From Rhizobium hidalgonense (lineage in GTDB: Bacteria > Pseudomonadota > Alphaproteobacteria > Rhizobiales > Rhizobiaceae): DNA of 64,000 nucleotides. Below are positions 51,690 through 60,728 of this stretch, in pieces (within the stretch, counting starts at the first letter, position 1; each line of letters starts with the position of its first letter). The position numbers were made by a program, and so were the translations under genes. The notes beneath the pieces were generated by a model. That model saw only the letters and a program-made list of their open reading frames with translations, was not told the DNA's origin and searched no databases. The stretch covers positions 124,001-188,000 of the forward strand of contig NZ_LODW01000104.1 in NCBI RefSeq assembly GCF_002914525.1, in the 5' to 3' direction.

Positions 51690-52596
51690 CGGCGCCCTTC
51701 AACTCCAGCAGGCGCTGGTAGAGCACCTTGCGCGGCAGGCCGGTGAGGCGGGCCGCCTCAGTCGCCGCCTTGGCCGTCGGCATGGTCTTTGAGAGATCGG
51801 CCAGCACGGCTTCGACATCGGCTTCAGGCGTTTCCACCGGTTCCGGCGGGCCGACGACAAGAACGATCTCGCCCTTGACGTTGTCCACTTGCTCGTAATG
51901 CGCGGCAAGCTCGCCAAGCGTGCCACGGCGGAACTCCTCATAGGTCTTGGTCAACTCGCGGCAGACGGAGGCGGGCCGCGCGCTGCCAAGCACATCGGCG
52001 GCAGCCAGAAGCGTGGCGCCGATGCGATGCGGCGATTCAAAGAAGATCAGCGTCGCCGGAGCTACGGCAAGTTCACCCAGACGATCGCGGCGGGCCTTGT
52101 CCTTGACCGGCAGGAAGCCGGCGAAGAGGAAGGCATCGTTCGGCAGGCCGGAGCCGACAAGGGCTGCGAGCGGCGCCGAGGCGCCGGGAATGGGAATAAC
52201 GCGGTAACCCGCCGCGATCGCCTGCTGCGCCAGCCGATAGCCGGGATCGGAGACCAGCGGCGTGCCGGCATCGGACACCAGCGCCACCGAGCAGCGCGCC
52301 TCCAGCGCCTGGAGGAGCCGCGGGCCGGCCTCGTCGGCATTATATTCATGATAGGCGAAGGGGCGGTTCTGGATGCCGTAGCGATCGAGCAGCACACGGG
52401 TGACGCGCGTATCCTCGCAGGCCAGCACATCGGCGCCGGCCAAGGTTTCCAGCGCGCGCAGCGTGATATCGCCAAGATTGCCGATCGGCGTGGCAACCAG
52501 ATACAGCGCCGGCTCCAGCGGCCGCGCCGGCACCGCCATATTGTGCAGGCGGAAACTTCGCCGGGTGGCAGCCTCCGCTGTCGTTTCCTCATTCAT
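51679..52596 (-). CDS. rsmI: 16S rRNA (cytidine-1402-2'-O)-methyltransferase RsmI
   Basis: A 305-residue tetrapyrrole-methylase-fold enzyme that 2'-O-methylates C1402 of 16S rRNA. Family motifs are LYLVATPIGNLGDITLRAL, ACEDTRVTRVLLDRYGI, LVSDAGTPLVSDPGYRL and GASAPLAALVGSGLP. The open frame runs back to 52842, but the alignment begins near residue 20 of the chosen protein (MNEETTAEAATRRS), where the RNA-binding core starts. Divergent from dnaN. Confidence 0.95.
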   Translation of the reverse strand: MNEETTAEAATRRSFRLHNMAVPARPLEPALYLVATPIGNLGDITLRALETLAGADVLACEDTRVTRVLLDRYGIQNRPFAYHEYNADEAGPRLLQALEARCSVALVSDAGTPLVSDPGYRLAQQAIAAGYRVIPIPGASAPLAALVGSGLPNDAFLFAGFLPVKDKARRDRLGELAVAPATLIFFESPHRIGATLLAAADVLGSARPASVCRELTKTYEEFRRGTLGELAAHYEQVDNVKGEIVLVVGPPEPVETPEADVEAVLADLSKTMPTAKAATEAARLTGLPRKVLYQRLLELKGADGR

Positions 52597-52845
52597 GCCA
52601 TTTGCTTTCCGTCCCGCCGTCATTGCGCCTTTATGGGCGAGCGGCAAGGGTTCGGCAAGGGTTCGGATTTCTGTGAGAATTGCTCTGGAAAACCGCAAAT
52701 GCAGGCGATCGGCCCTGCATGCCTCTTGCAATCCGATGCTGAAGTCTGCCATTTTGCCCGTCCACTCCCCCGGTCTCAGGCCGGGAAAGCATTCCTCGGG
52801 TGCTCGATGCGCCCGGACAGTCACGGTCGAAAGCGGTAGCATTCC

Positions 52846-53964
52846 ATGCGTATTACTATTGAGCGGTCAAACCTGTTGAAATCGCTGAACCACGTGCACC
52901 GCGTGGTCGAACGTCGCAACACGATCCCGATCCTGTCCAACGTATTGCTCAAGGCCGACGGTCAGAACCTCGACATGAAGGCGACCGACCTCGACCTCGA
53001 AATCACCGAGGCAACGCCGGCAAGTGTCGAACAAGCAGGCGCCACCACTGTTCCGGCCCACCTTCTCTACGATATCGTGCGCAAGCTTCCCGACGGCTCG
53101 GAAGTTCTGCTGGCCACCAGCAGCGATGGAGGCTCGATGACCGTGCAATCCGGCCGCTCGAAATTCTCGCTGCAGTGCCTGCCGGAATCGGACTTCCCTG
53201 ATCTGACAGCCGGTACCTTCACGCACTCCTTCAAGCTGAAGGCGACCGATCTGAAGATGCTGATCGACCGCACCCAGTTTGCGATCTCGACTGAGGAGAC
53301 GCGGTATTATCTCAACGGCATCTTCTTCCATACGATCGAGAGCAAGGGCGACCTGAAGCTGAGGGCGGTCGCCACCGACGGCCACCGGCTGGCGCGCGCC
53401 GATGTCGATGCGCCCTCCGGCTCCGAAGGCATGCCCGGCATCATCATCCCGCGCAAGACGGTCGGCGAGTTGCAGAAGCTGGTCGACAATCCGGAGGTGA
53501 CGGTGACCGTCGAGGTCTCCGATGCCAAGATCCGCCTGACCATCGGCTCGATCGTCATGACCTCGAAACTGATCGACGGCACCTTCCCGGATTACCAGCG
53601 TGTCATCCCCACCGGCAACGACAAGGAAATGCGCGTCGACTGCACGAGCTTCGCCCAGGCCGTCGACCGCGTCTCGACCATTTCCTCCGAACGCGGCCGC
53701 GCCGTGAAGCTGGCGCTGTCCGAGGGACAGCTGATGCTGACCGTCAACAATCCCGATTCCGGCAGCGCTACGGAAGAAGTCGCCGTCGGCTACGATACGG
53801 ATGCGATGGAAATCGGCTTCAATGCCAAATATCTGCTCGATATCACCGCGCAGCTTTCCGGCGAGGAAGCGATCTTCCTGCTTGCCGATGCCGGCTCGCC
53901 GACGCTGATCCGCGACACGGCCGGCGACGACGCGCTTTACGTGCTGATGCCGATGCGCGTCTGA
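52846..53964 (+). CDS. dnaN: DNA polymerase III subunit beta (sliding clamp)
   Basis: A 372-residue clamp of three similar domains that holds polymerase on DNA. MRITIERSNLLKSLNHVHRVVERRNTIPIL (split pattern) opens the protein; the end LYVLMPMRV is the usual C-terminus of beta clamps (binding groove in MPMR). Full length. It lies 43 kb from dnaA, in line with the scattered replication genes of Rhizobiales. The 249-base gap before it has no strong Shine-Dalgarno, only AAAGCGG. Confidence 0.97.
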   Translation: MRITIERSNLLKSLNHVHRVVERRNTIPILSNVLLKADGQNLDMKATDLDLEITEATPASVEQAGATTVPAHLLYDIVRKLPDGSEVLLATSSDGGSMTVQSGRSKFSLQCLPESDFPDLTAGTFTHSFKLKATDLKMLIDRTQFAISTEETRYYLNGIFFHTIESKGDLKLRAVATDGHRLARADVDAPSGSEGMPGIIIPRKTVGELQKLVDNPEVTVTVEVSDAKIRLTIGSIVMTSKLIDGTFPDYQRVIPTGNDKEMRVDCTSFAQAVDRVSTISSERGRAVKLALSEGQLMLTVNNPDSGSATEEVAVGYDTDAMEIGFNAKYLLDITAQLSGEEAIFLLADAGSPTLIRDTAGDDALYVLMPMRV

Positions 53965-54019
53965 CGGGAACGAAGGCCGCCCGCCTCCGTTTTTCCTCCT
54001 GTCAAAAGCGGAGGATCCG

Positions 54020-54931
54020 ATGATGAAAAAGGCGGGAACGGTGCGCATCGGCGTATCCGGCTGGACCTATGCGCCCTGGCGCGGCCAATTCTATCCGGAA
54101 GACCTGCCGCAGAAGCAGGAGCTTTCCTACGCCGCCCGGCACTTCCCGTCGATCGAGATCAACGGCACCTTCTACAGTCTGCAGCGTTCCGAAAGCTTCG
54201 GCCGCTGGCGCGACGAAACGCCCGACGATTTCGTCTTCGCGGTCAAGGGACCGCGCTTCATCACTCATATGCTGCGGCTGCGCGGGATCGAGACAGCGCT
54301 CGCCAATTTTCTCGCCTCCGGCCTGCTGCGGCTTGGCCCCAAGCTTGGGCCGATCCTCTGGCAATTCCCGCCGAACATGGCCTTCGATGCCGATCTTTTC
54401 GAGAATTTCCTGGCGCTGCTGCCGCAGGACCGCGACGCGGCGACCGCCCTCGCCAAGCGGCATGACGGTCATGTCAAAGGCCGGGCCTGGCTTCGAAGCG
54501 ACGGCGATCAGCCGATCCGCCACGCGTTCGAAATCCGCCACGACAGCTTCGGCTCACCCGCCTTCGTCGAGATGCTCCGGCGACATAATGTCGCTCTCGT
54601 CTGCGCCGACACAGTGGAATGGCCATTGCTGATGGATATCACTGCCGATTTCATCTATTGCCGCCTGCATGGTTCCGAACAACTCTATGTCAGCGGCTAT
54701 GAGGACGAGGCACTCGACCTATGGGCCGAGCGCATCCGCGCCTGGGCAACCGGCGGGGAGCCGAAGAATGCGACGCGGGTGCTGGCGCCGCTCGCCGCGG
54801 CCGACAGGGGCCGCGACGTCTATCTCTATTTCGACAATACCGACAAGAAGCTGCGCGCCCCGGTCGACGCCGATCACCTCAGCCAAAGGCTTGCCGACCT
54901 CATGCCGCGTTCCGCGCCGAAAGCCGCATGA
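54020..54931 (+). CDS. DUF72 domain protein (YecE-like)
   Basis: A 303-residue TIM-barrel-like DUF72 protein. N-terminal IGVSGWTYAPWRGQFYPEDLP, EINGTFYSLQ and the KGPRFITHMLRL region, then FEIRHDSF and LHGSEQLYVSGY, are typical. Function unknown; related to endonuclease-IV-fold proteins. GGAGG lies five bases before tandem ATGs at 54020/54023; the Shine-Dalgarno is part of an inverted repeat with CCTCCG at 53984, which could hide it. Confidence 0.88.
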   Translation: MMKKAGTVRIGVSGWTYAPWRGQFYPEDLPQKQELSYAARHFPSIEINGTFYSLQRSESFGRWRDETPDDFVFAVKGPRFITHMLRLRGIETALANFLASGLLRLGPKLGPILWQFPPNMAFDADLFENFLALLPQDRDAATALAKRHDGHVKGRAWLRSDGDQPIRHAFEIRHDSFGSPAFVEMLRRHNVALVCADTVEWPLLMDITADFIYCRLHGSEQLYVSGYEDEALDLWAERIRAWATGGEPKNATRVLAPLAAADRGRDVYLYFDNTDKKLRAPVDADHLSQRLADLMPRSAPKAA

Positions 54932-55026
54932 GTTGTTGACGCCGATGTCCTTGTTGCGAAAATCCTTGTCCCGACAGCGACAAGCAGCATATTAAGACAG
55001 TCGATCAACATGCGGATGGGTGGAGA

Positions 55027-55626
55027 ATGCGCTTAAGGGTCAAGGTGAAGGAACAGCTAGGGAAGAGATTCGATGAGGAAATCCGTTTCTTCCGGGGCAT
55101 GATGCAGGGGCCGAAGACGGTGGGCTCGATTGTGCCGACCTCCTCGATCACCGCCAAGCGCATGGCAAGCGTCATCGACATGCATTCGGGGCTGCCGGTG
55201 CTCGAACTCGGGCCGGGCACCGGGGCCATCACCAAGGCGATCCTCGGCCGCGGCGTGAAGCCCGACAATCTGGTCGCGATCGAATATTCGACGGATTTCC
55301 ACCAGCATCTGCTTCGCGCCTATCCCGGTGTCCACTTTATCAACGGCGATGCCTTCGATCTGAAGACCACGCTGGGTGAATTCGGCGACCGGACGTTCGA
55401 TTGCGTCATCTCCTGCATTCCGCTTCTGAATTTCCCGATGGCGATGCGCGTCTCGCTGCTCGAAAGCCTGCTCGACCGCCTGCCGGCCGGCCGGCCGGTG
55501 GTGCAGATCTCCTACGGCGCGATCTCGCCGATCGCCGCCAATCCCGACCGCTACCACATCCAGCATTTCGATTTCGTCATGCGCAACATTCCACCGGCGC
55601 AGCTCTGGATCTACCGGCGCGGCTAA
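55027..55626 (+). CDS. pmtA: Phosphatidylethanolamine N-methyltransferase PmtA
   Basis: A 199-residue SAM-dependent enzyme that methylates phosphatidylethanolamine to phosphatidylcholine, a lipid needed for symbiosis in rhizobia. Motif I VLELGPGTGAITKAILGRG (about residues 59-77) and ETPSSITAK-like VPTSSITAKRMASVI, LLNFPMAMRVSLL and the C-terminal RNIPPAQLWIYRRG match the Rhizobiaceae PmtA class. Length agrees. Stop is one base before the next ATG, so it heads a compact run to pyrF. Confidence 0.9.
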   Translation: MRLRVKVKEQLGKRFDEEIRFFRGMMQGPKTVGSIVPTSSITAKRMASVIDMHSGLPVLELGPGTGAITKAILGRGVKPDNLVAIEYSTDFHQHLLRAYPGVHFINGDAFDLKTTLGEFGDRTFDCVISCIPLLNFPMAMRVSLLESLLDRLPAGRPVVQISYGAISPIAANPDRYHIQHFDFVMRNIPPAQLWIYRRG

Positions 55627-55627
55627 G

Positions 55628-56209
55628 ATGTTCGGGATCTACATCACCCATCCGCAAGTCAAGATCGATGCCAACGTGCCCGTGCCGAAATGGGGGCTTT
55701 CCGATCTTGGCGCGGCGCGGGCGCACAAGGCGGTCGAGAGCGGCTGGGCCAGGCAATTGCGGCGCATCATCTCCAGCGACGAGACGAAGGCGATCGAGAC
55801 GGCCGAAATTCTGGCGGCAGCGTCCGGCGTGACGATCGAGGTCGTCCACGGCATGCACGAGAACGACCGTTCGGCCACCGGCTTCCTGCCGCCGCCGCAA
55901 TTCGAAGAAGCGGCCGACTGGTTCTTCGCCCACCCGGAAGAGAGCTTCAAAGGCTGGGAGCGCGCCGTCGACGCGCAGGCCCGCATCGTCGACGCGGTGA
56001 GGACCGTTCTTGCCACACATGATGCGACAGCCCCGATCGCCTTCGTCGGCCATGGCGGCGTCGGCACGCTGCTCAAATGCCATCTGACCGGCAGGCCGAT
56101 CGGCCGCGACCGTGACCAGCCGCCCGGCGGCGGCAATCTCTATGCTTTCGGCCTTGCGGATCTGGCCCTGACATGCGACTGGACACCCATCGAAGACTGG
56201 CGGGGGTGA
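55628..56209 (+). CDS. Histidine phosphatase-like protein with altered RHG motif
   Basis: A 193-residue protein with a histidine-phosphatase (phosphoglycerate mutase) fold. The N-terminal RHG motif is replaced by THP (IYITHPQVKI), keeping the nucleophilic His5-8 region but losing the phosphate-binding Arg. The second catalytic His is kept in FVGHGGVGTLL, and SSDETKAIETAEI preserves the ETA-type segment. Catalysis may be impaired or shifted. One base after pmtA and six before pyrF, so co-transcribed. Confidence 0.82.
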   Translation: MFGIYITHPQVKIDANVPVPKWGLSDLGAARAHKAVESGWARQLRRIISSDETKAIETAEILAAASGVTIEVVHGMHENDRSATGFLPPPQFEEAADWFFAHPEESFKGWERAVDAQARIVDAVRTVLATHDATAPIAFVGHGGVGTLLKCHLTGRPIGRDRDQPPGGGNLYAFGLADLALTCDWTPIEDWRG

Positions 56210-56215
56210 GTTGAA

Positions 56216-56923
56216 ATGGACGCACGCGAGCGGCTGATCGTCGGCCTGGATGTTTCAACGATCGGCGAGGCGGAAAGACTGGTTTCCACGCTCGGTGACG
56301 ACATTCTCTTTTACAAGATCGGCTATCAGCTGGTCTTTGCCGGCGGCCTCGAATTCGCCCGTGACCTTGCCGCCAGCGGCAAGAAGATCTTTCTCGACAT
56401 GAAGCTGCTCGACATCGACAACACCGTTGCCTCGGGTGTCGAAAACATTGCCAAAATGGGCATGTCGATGCTGACGCTGCATGCCTATCCCAAGGCGATG
56501 AAGGCGGCGGTCGAGGCGGCGGCCGGCTCCGGCCTCTGCCTGCTCGGCGTCACCGTGCTGACCTCGATGGATGCCGAAGACCTGGCTGACGCCGGCTACA
56601 GCCAGGATCCGCACAGCCTGGTGCTGCGCCGCGCCGGACAGGCGCGCGCCGCCGGCATGGGCGGTATCGTCTGTTCGGCGGCCGAAGCCGCCGAGGTGCG
56701 CGAAATCGTCGGGCCTGATATGGCGATCGTCACCCCCGGCATTCGCCCGACCGGCAGCGACCATGGCGACCAGAAGCGGGTGATGACGCCTTTCGACGCG
56801 CTGAAGGCGGGAGCGACGCATCTGGTCGTTGCCCGGCCGATCGTCAAGGCGCCCGATCCGCGAGCGGCCGCCCGCGCCGTGCTCAACGAGATGGTCGGCG
56901 CGCTTTGGCCGGCAAACCGCTGA
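56216..56923 (+). CDS. pyrF: Orotidine 5'-phosphate decarboxylase
   Basis: A 235-residue TIM barrel that makes UMP from OMP, the last step of pyrimidine synthesis. Catalytic Lys/Asp tetrad in FLDMKLLDIDNT (about residues 60-71), N-terminal LIVGLDVST, phosphate gripper TPGIRPTGSDHGDQKRVMTP. Full length. Downstream is the small DUF1330 gene (28-base gap). Confidence 0.96.
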   Translation: MDARERLIVGLDVSTIGEAERLVSTLGDDILFYKIGYQLVFAGGLEFARDLAASGKKIFLDMKLLDIDNTVASGVENIAKMGMSMLTLHAYPKAMKAAVEAAAGSGLCLLGVTVLTSMDAEDLADAGYSQDPHSLVLRRAGQARAAGMGGIVCSAAEAAEVREIVGPDMAIVTPGIRPTGSDHGDQKRVMTPFDALKAGATHLVVARPIVKAPDPRAAARAVLNEMVGALWPANR

Positions 56924-56951
56924 CGGAAACCAACGCAAAAGGGAGAAGATC

Positions 56952-57239
56952 ATGGCCAAGGGATACTGGATCGCCCGCGTCGACGTTCGCGATGCCGAGC
57001 GCTACAAGGATTATGTGGCGGCGGCCAAACCGGCCTTCGAAAAATACGGGGCGAATTTCCTTGCACGCGGCGGCGCTTTCACCGAACTCGAGGGCACGGC
57101 GCGAGCCCGCAACGTGGTGATCGAGTTCCCCTCGATTCAGCATGCGGTCGACTGCTACAATTCGCCGGAATACCAGATCGCCGCCAAAATACGCCAGGAA
57201 GTGGCGGATGCGGAAATGGTCGTCGTCGAAGGCGTCTAA
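56952..57239 (+). CDS. DUF1330 domain protein
   Basis: A 95-residue dimeric alpha-beta barrel (DUF1330) protein: KGYWIARVDVRDAERYKDYV, then PAFEKYGANFLARGG and FPSIQHAVDCYNSPEYQ. Function unknown. I start at the ATG at 56952, which has GGGAGAAG upstream; the longer frame overlaps pyrF. Likely the last gene of the pmtA-pyrF run. Confidence 0.9.
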   Translation: MAKGYWIARVDVRDAERYKDYVAAAKPAFEKYGANFLARGGAFTELEGTARARNVVIEFPSIQHAVDCYNSPEYQIAAKIRQEVADAEMVVVEGV

Positions 57240-57351
57240 GCTGCTCGCATCGCCAAAAAACTGACGGCGCGATAGGCCTTCCCGTCGCGCCGCGATTGGG
57301 CTAAGACGGGGACCGTTACAGCATCCCGCCAAGCCTTTCGAGGAACCTGCC

Positions 57352-58332
57352 ATGACCCTTGCCAACCTGCCGCCGCTCGTCACCGTATTCGGAGGATCCG
57401 GCTTCGTGGGCAGGCACGTGGTCCGGGCACTGGCCAAGCGCGGTTACCGCATCCGCGTCGCCGTGCGCCGCCCCGATCTCGCCGGCTTTCTGCAGCCGCT
57501 CGGCAATGTCGGCCAGATCTCTTTCGTCCAGGCGAACCTGCGTTATCGCAACTCGATCGACCGCGCCGTCGATGGTGCCGACCACGTCGTCAACTGCGTC
57601 GGCATTCTGCACGAGACCGGCCGCAACACTTTCGACGCCGTGCAGGAATTCGGCGCGCGTGCGGTCGCTGAAGCGGCGCGCGGCGCAGGCGCCACGCTCG
57701 CCCATATTTCGGCGATCGGCGCCAATGCCAATTCCGACTCCGGCTATGGCCGCACCAAGGGCCGTGCCGAAACAGCAATTCTCTCCGTCAAGCCCGATGC
57801 GGTGATCTTCCGCCCGTCGATCGTCTTCGGCCCGGAGGATAGCTTCTTCAACAAGTTTGCCGACATGGCCCGCATGTCGCCGGTCCTGCCTTTGGTCGGC
57901 GGCGGCAAGACGAAATTCCAGCCTGTCTATGTCGAGGATGTCGCCGAGGCCGTCGCCCGCGCCGTCGACGGTACGGTCGCCGGCGGTAAGATCTACGAGC
58001 TTGGCGGGCCCGAGGTGCTGAGCTTCCGCGAATGTCTCGAGATGATGCTGAAGGTGACGAGCCGCAAGAACCCGCTGGTCTCCCTGCCCTTCGGCATCGC
58101 GTCGATGATCGGCAGCATCGCCTCGCTGATCCCCTTCATCACGCCGCCGATCACCCCTGACCAGGTGCGGCTGCTGAAGCGCGACAACATCGTCTCCGCA
58201 GAAGCCGAAGCGGAAGGCCGCACGCTGAAGGGCCTCGGGATTGCGCCCACCATGCCGGCATCGGTGCTCGGCTCCTATCTCGTCCACTATCGCCCGCACG
58301 GCCAGTACACGGGCACCGGCAAGGCCGCCTGA
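57352..58332 (+). CDS. Complex I NDUFA9-like NAD-dependent epimerase/dehydratase
   Basis: A 326-residue SDR-type protein. Rossmann motif VFGGSGFVGRHVVRALAKRGY (about residues 11-31), then HISAIGANANSDSGYGRTKGRAE (atypical catalytic motif YxxxK) and RPSIVFGPEDSFFNKFA. Related to mitochondrial NDUFA9, a complex I accessory subunit; alphaproteobacterial homologues are likely respiratory or quinone-related. Followed by an intrinsic terminator. Confidence 0.9.
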   Translation: MTLANLPPLVTVFGGSGFVGRHVVRALAKRGYRIRVAVRRPDLAGFLQPLGNVGQISFVQANLRYRNSIDRAVDGADHVVNCVGILHETGRNTFDAVQEFGARAVAEAARGAGATLAHISAIGANANSDSGYGRTKGRAETAILSVKPDAVIFRPSIVFGPEDSFFNKFADMARMSPVLPLVGGGKTKFQPVYVEDVAEAVARAVDGTVAGGKIYELGGPEVLSFRECLEMMLKVTSRKNPLVSLPFGIASMIGSIASLIPFITPPITPDQVRLLKRDNIVSAEAEAEGRTLKGLGIAPTMPASVLGSYLVHYRPHGQYTGTGKAA

Positions 58333-58355
58333 ACAATTTGAACCTTCGAAACAAC

Positions 58356-58390
58356 GCCGTTCGCGCATAACGCGGGCGGCATTTTCCTTT
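58356..58390 (+). terminator. Terminator of the NDUFA9-like gene
   Basis: GCCGTTCGCG - CATAA - CGCGGGCGGC forms a 10-bp stem with two G-T pairs and is followed by ATTTTCCTTT. It lies about 23 bases after the stop codon. Confidence 0.7.
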
Positions 58391-58612
58391 GTCGCCTCAA
58401 GCAAAGCTGGCGCAAGTTTGAAATGTTGTTGTGCCGGTCATATGAAGTGCAGTTGCATAAAAGACGCATCGGAAAATTTGTGAAATTAACGCCAAATTTA
58501 GCAGGAACATTTATTGCTATTTGCCATTCCACTGACTACCAAACCCGCGCGTCTTCCAACGGACTCAACGCTTGGGATCACGTGCGGCAATCACTGTGAA
58601 AGGCATTTCTCG

Positions 58613-58765
58613 ATGGGCAAGTCAATCGCGCTCCTGTTTGCGTGTGCGGCGCTGGTTATCCTTGCAGGCTCCTTCGTTGCGTCCGGTTCGGTCGCAGCGG
58701 TCAAGGGCGGCTGCTCGCCGGCTTACGGCGTCGATCCTTGCTCGACTGCTTCGATCAGCCATTGA
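58613..58765 (+). CDS. Putative 50-residue secreted small protein
   Basis: A 50-residue frame with AAAGG before its ATG. The product has a clear signal peptide (MGKSIALLFACAALVILAGS) and a short mature part with two Cys (GGCSPAYGVDPCSTASISH) that could form a disulfide. A terminator-like hairpin follows directly. I do not recognise a family. The longer frame from 58514 is unlikely. The 220 bases upstream are AT-rich and contain a CtrA-like TTAA-N7-TTTA at about 58486. Confidence 0.6.
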   Translation: MGKSIALLFACAALVILAGSFVASGSVAAVKGGCSPAYGVDPCSTASISH

Positions 58766-58770
58766 CGAAA

Positions 58771-58793
58771 CGGCCGGCTTCGGTGCCGGCCTT
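58771..58793 (+). terminator. Terminator-like hairpin after the small secreted protein gene
   Basis: GGCCGGC - TTCGGT - GCCGGCC, a 7-bp perfect stem, followed by only two T. The rest of the 231-base gap to uppP holds nothing recognisable. Confidence 0.5.
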
Positions 58794-58996
58794 AGAAAGA
58801 CAAGCAGCGGGTGTCTGAAGCAGGACGTTCCCAAATGAACGCTTGGTCTTGCCGGCTATAAACAGCGGGCGCTTCATCTCTCAATATCGCCTATCTGAAA
58901 AATCGGCGGCTGCCGGAATCGGGTGTTTGTACACCAAGCCCGGCGGAGCATTTGCATCCGCGCGGGCTGCGCGAATGCAATTGTGGTGGGAATGCC

Positions 58997-59794
58997 TCAG
59001 GCGATCAGGCCGGTTGCGGCCATGCCGAGCAGCAGGACGCCGAGAATGATGCGGTAGACGGCAAACAGCGTAAAGCGGTTGCTTCTGATATAGGCGAGCA
59101 GCCATTTGACGGCGATGAAGGCGACGATCGTAGACACGACGAAGGCGATGCCGAGTGCGGTCCAATCCTCGTTTGCCGCTCCGCCATCCTTAAACGTCTT
59201 CAGCAATTCATAGCCGCTCGCCGCATACATTGTCGGTATGCCGACGAGAAAGGCGAATTCGGTCGCGGCGGCGCGGTTGCCGGTGCCGGCCAGCATGGCG
59301 ACAAAGATCGTGGCGCCGGAGCGCGAGGTTCCCGGGAACATGCCGGCAACGATCTGGGCGATGCCGACCAGGATGGCGACGAGCCAGGTGATCTCTTTAT
59401 GGGGGGCTTTGCGCGCCGCAGCCCATTCGGCAAAGATCATCCAGATACCGCCGATGATCAGCGCCCAGGCGATCGGCGTTGCCGTCTCCGGCAGCTCAAA
59501 GCCGAGCTTCTTGACGACGAGCCCGAGGATTGCGGTGATGAGAAAGGCGACGATCAGCTTGGCGGCATAATCGCGATTTGCAGGCTCGTGCCAGCCAAGC
59601 ACCAGATCCAGCAATCGGCGCCAGTAGATGATTGTGACGGCGAGGATGGCGCCGGCCTGGATGACGATATTGAACATGTCCGACCGGTGGCCGAGCCATT
59701 GCTCGGCAATGATCAGGTGGCCGGTGCTCGAGATCGGCAGAAATTCGGTGATCCCCTCGATGACACCGAGAAGTGCGGCATTGATATAATCCAT
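58997..59794 (-). CDS. uppP: Undecaprenyl-diphosphatase
   Basis: A 265-residue membrane phosphatase (BacA) that recycles undecaprenyl pyrophosphate for cell-wall synthesis and gives bacitracin tolerance. Two signature regions: EGITEFLPISSTGHLIIAEQ (about 12-31) and FPGTSRSGATIFVAML (about 156-171), with about eight helices. I start at MDYINAALLGV (59794) because CGGAG precedes it; the frame extends to 59950 with unrelated sequence. Divergent from the GST gene. Confidence 0.96.
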   Translation of the reverse strand: MDYINAALLGVIEGITEFLPISSTGHLIIAEQWLGHRSDMFNIVIQAGAILAVTIIYWRRLLDLVLGWHEPANRDYAAKLIVAFLITAILGLVVKKLGFELPETATPIAWALIIGGIWMIFAEWAAARKAPHKEITWLVAILVGIAQIVAGMFPGTSRSGATIFVAMLAGTGNRAAATEFAFLVGIPTMYAASGYELLKTFKDGGAANEDWTALGIAFVVSTIVAFIAVKWLLAYIRSNRFTLFAVYRIILGVLLLGMAATGLIA

Positions 59795-60023
59795 ACATTG
59801 TCTCCGGTTTAAAATGCGGGCGGGCCTGAGCGCTTGGGCCGATCGGGCCGCCGCTTCCATTCGTTCGTTAGACCGTGTTCGCCATCGTCGGATGGCGTAA
59901 AATCCGATTCGCTTGTATTGGCGGGGCCAAGCTCCTATAGCTTCAACCAATGAGTCATGACTAGGGCGCTATAATCGAGCCGCCACACAGTCCTGTAACA
60001 GCAATCACAAAGCCCGAGTATCG

Positions 60024-60716
60024 ATGCCCACGCTTTATCATCATCCCATGTCATCCGCATCTCGCTTCGTCCGGCTGATCCTGGCGGAATACGGCTATCA
60101 GGCGGATCTGATCGAGGAGCAGACATGGGAAAAGCGCCGGGATTTCCTGGCGCTCAACCCGGCCGGTACGCTGCCGGTCTATGTCGACGACAGCATGCGG
60201 GCGCTCTGCGGCGCCACCGTGATTTCCGAATATCTGGACGAGACGCATGGCGTGTTGAAGCGCGACCGGCGGCTGCTCGCCGAGGACCCTTTCCAGCGGG
60301 CGGAAATTCGCCGGCTGAGTGAATGGTTCATGCAGAAGATGGAAAACGACGTAACCAAGCCGCTCGCCCGCGAGCGTGTCTACAAGTTGCAGATGACCGC
60401 CGATCAGGGCGGCGGAGCGCCGGATTCGAAGATTTTGCGCACGGCCCGCGCGAATATCCGCCAGCATATGCGCTATCTCACCTGGCTTGCCGGCTCGCGC
60501 CAATGGCTGGCGGGCGAGCGGATGAGCTATGCCGACCTTGCCGCCGCCGCCTCGATTTCGATCCTCGATTATCTCGGCGAGATCGAGTGGGCGGATGCGC
60601 CCGTGGTCAAGGACTGGTATCAGCGGCTGAAATCGCGCCCCTCCTTCCGGCCGATGCTGACCGAGCGGGTGCGCGGCCTGACACCGGTTTCGCATTATGC
60701 CGATCTGGATTTCTGA
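60024..60716 (+). CDS. Glutathione S-transferase family protein
   Basis: A 230-residue GST: N-terminal YHHPMSSASRFVRLILAEYG, the cis-Pro region NPAGTLPVYVDD and an alpha-helical C-terminal domain ending SRQWLAGERMSYADLAAA. Co-directional with queG and a downstream SDR gene (gap of 12 bases), so probably one operon. Substrate unknown; such genes are often next to queG in Rhizobiales. Confidence 0.9.
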   Translation: MPTLYHHPMSSASRFVRLILAEYGYQADLIEEQTWEKRRDFLALNPAGTLPVYVDDSMRALCGATVISEYLDETHGVLKRDRRLLAEDPFQRAEIRRLSEWFMQKMENDVTKPLARERVYKLQMTADQGGGAPDSKILRTARANIRQHMRYLTWLAGSRQWLAGERMSYADLAAAASISILDYLGEIEWADAPVVKDWYQRLKSRPSFRPMLTERVRGLTPVSHYADLDF

Positions 60717-60728
60717 CGAGGGCTCTCC

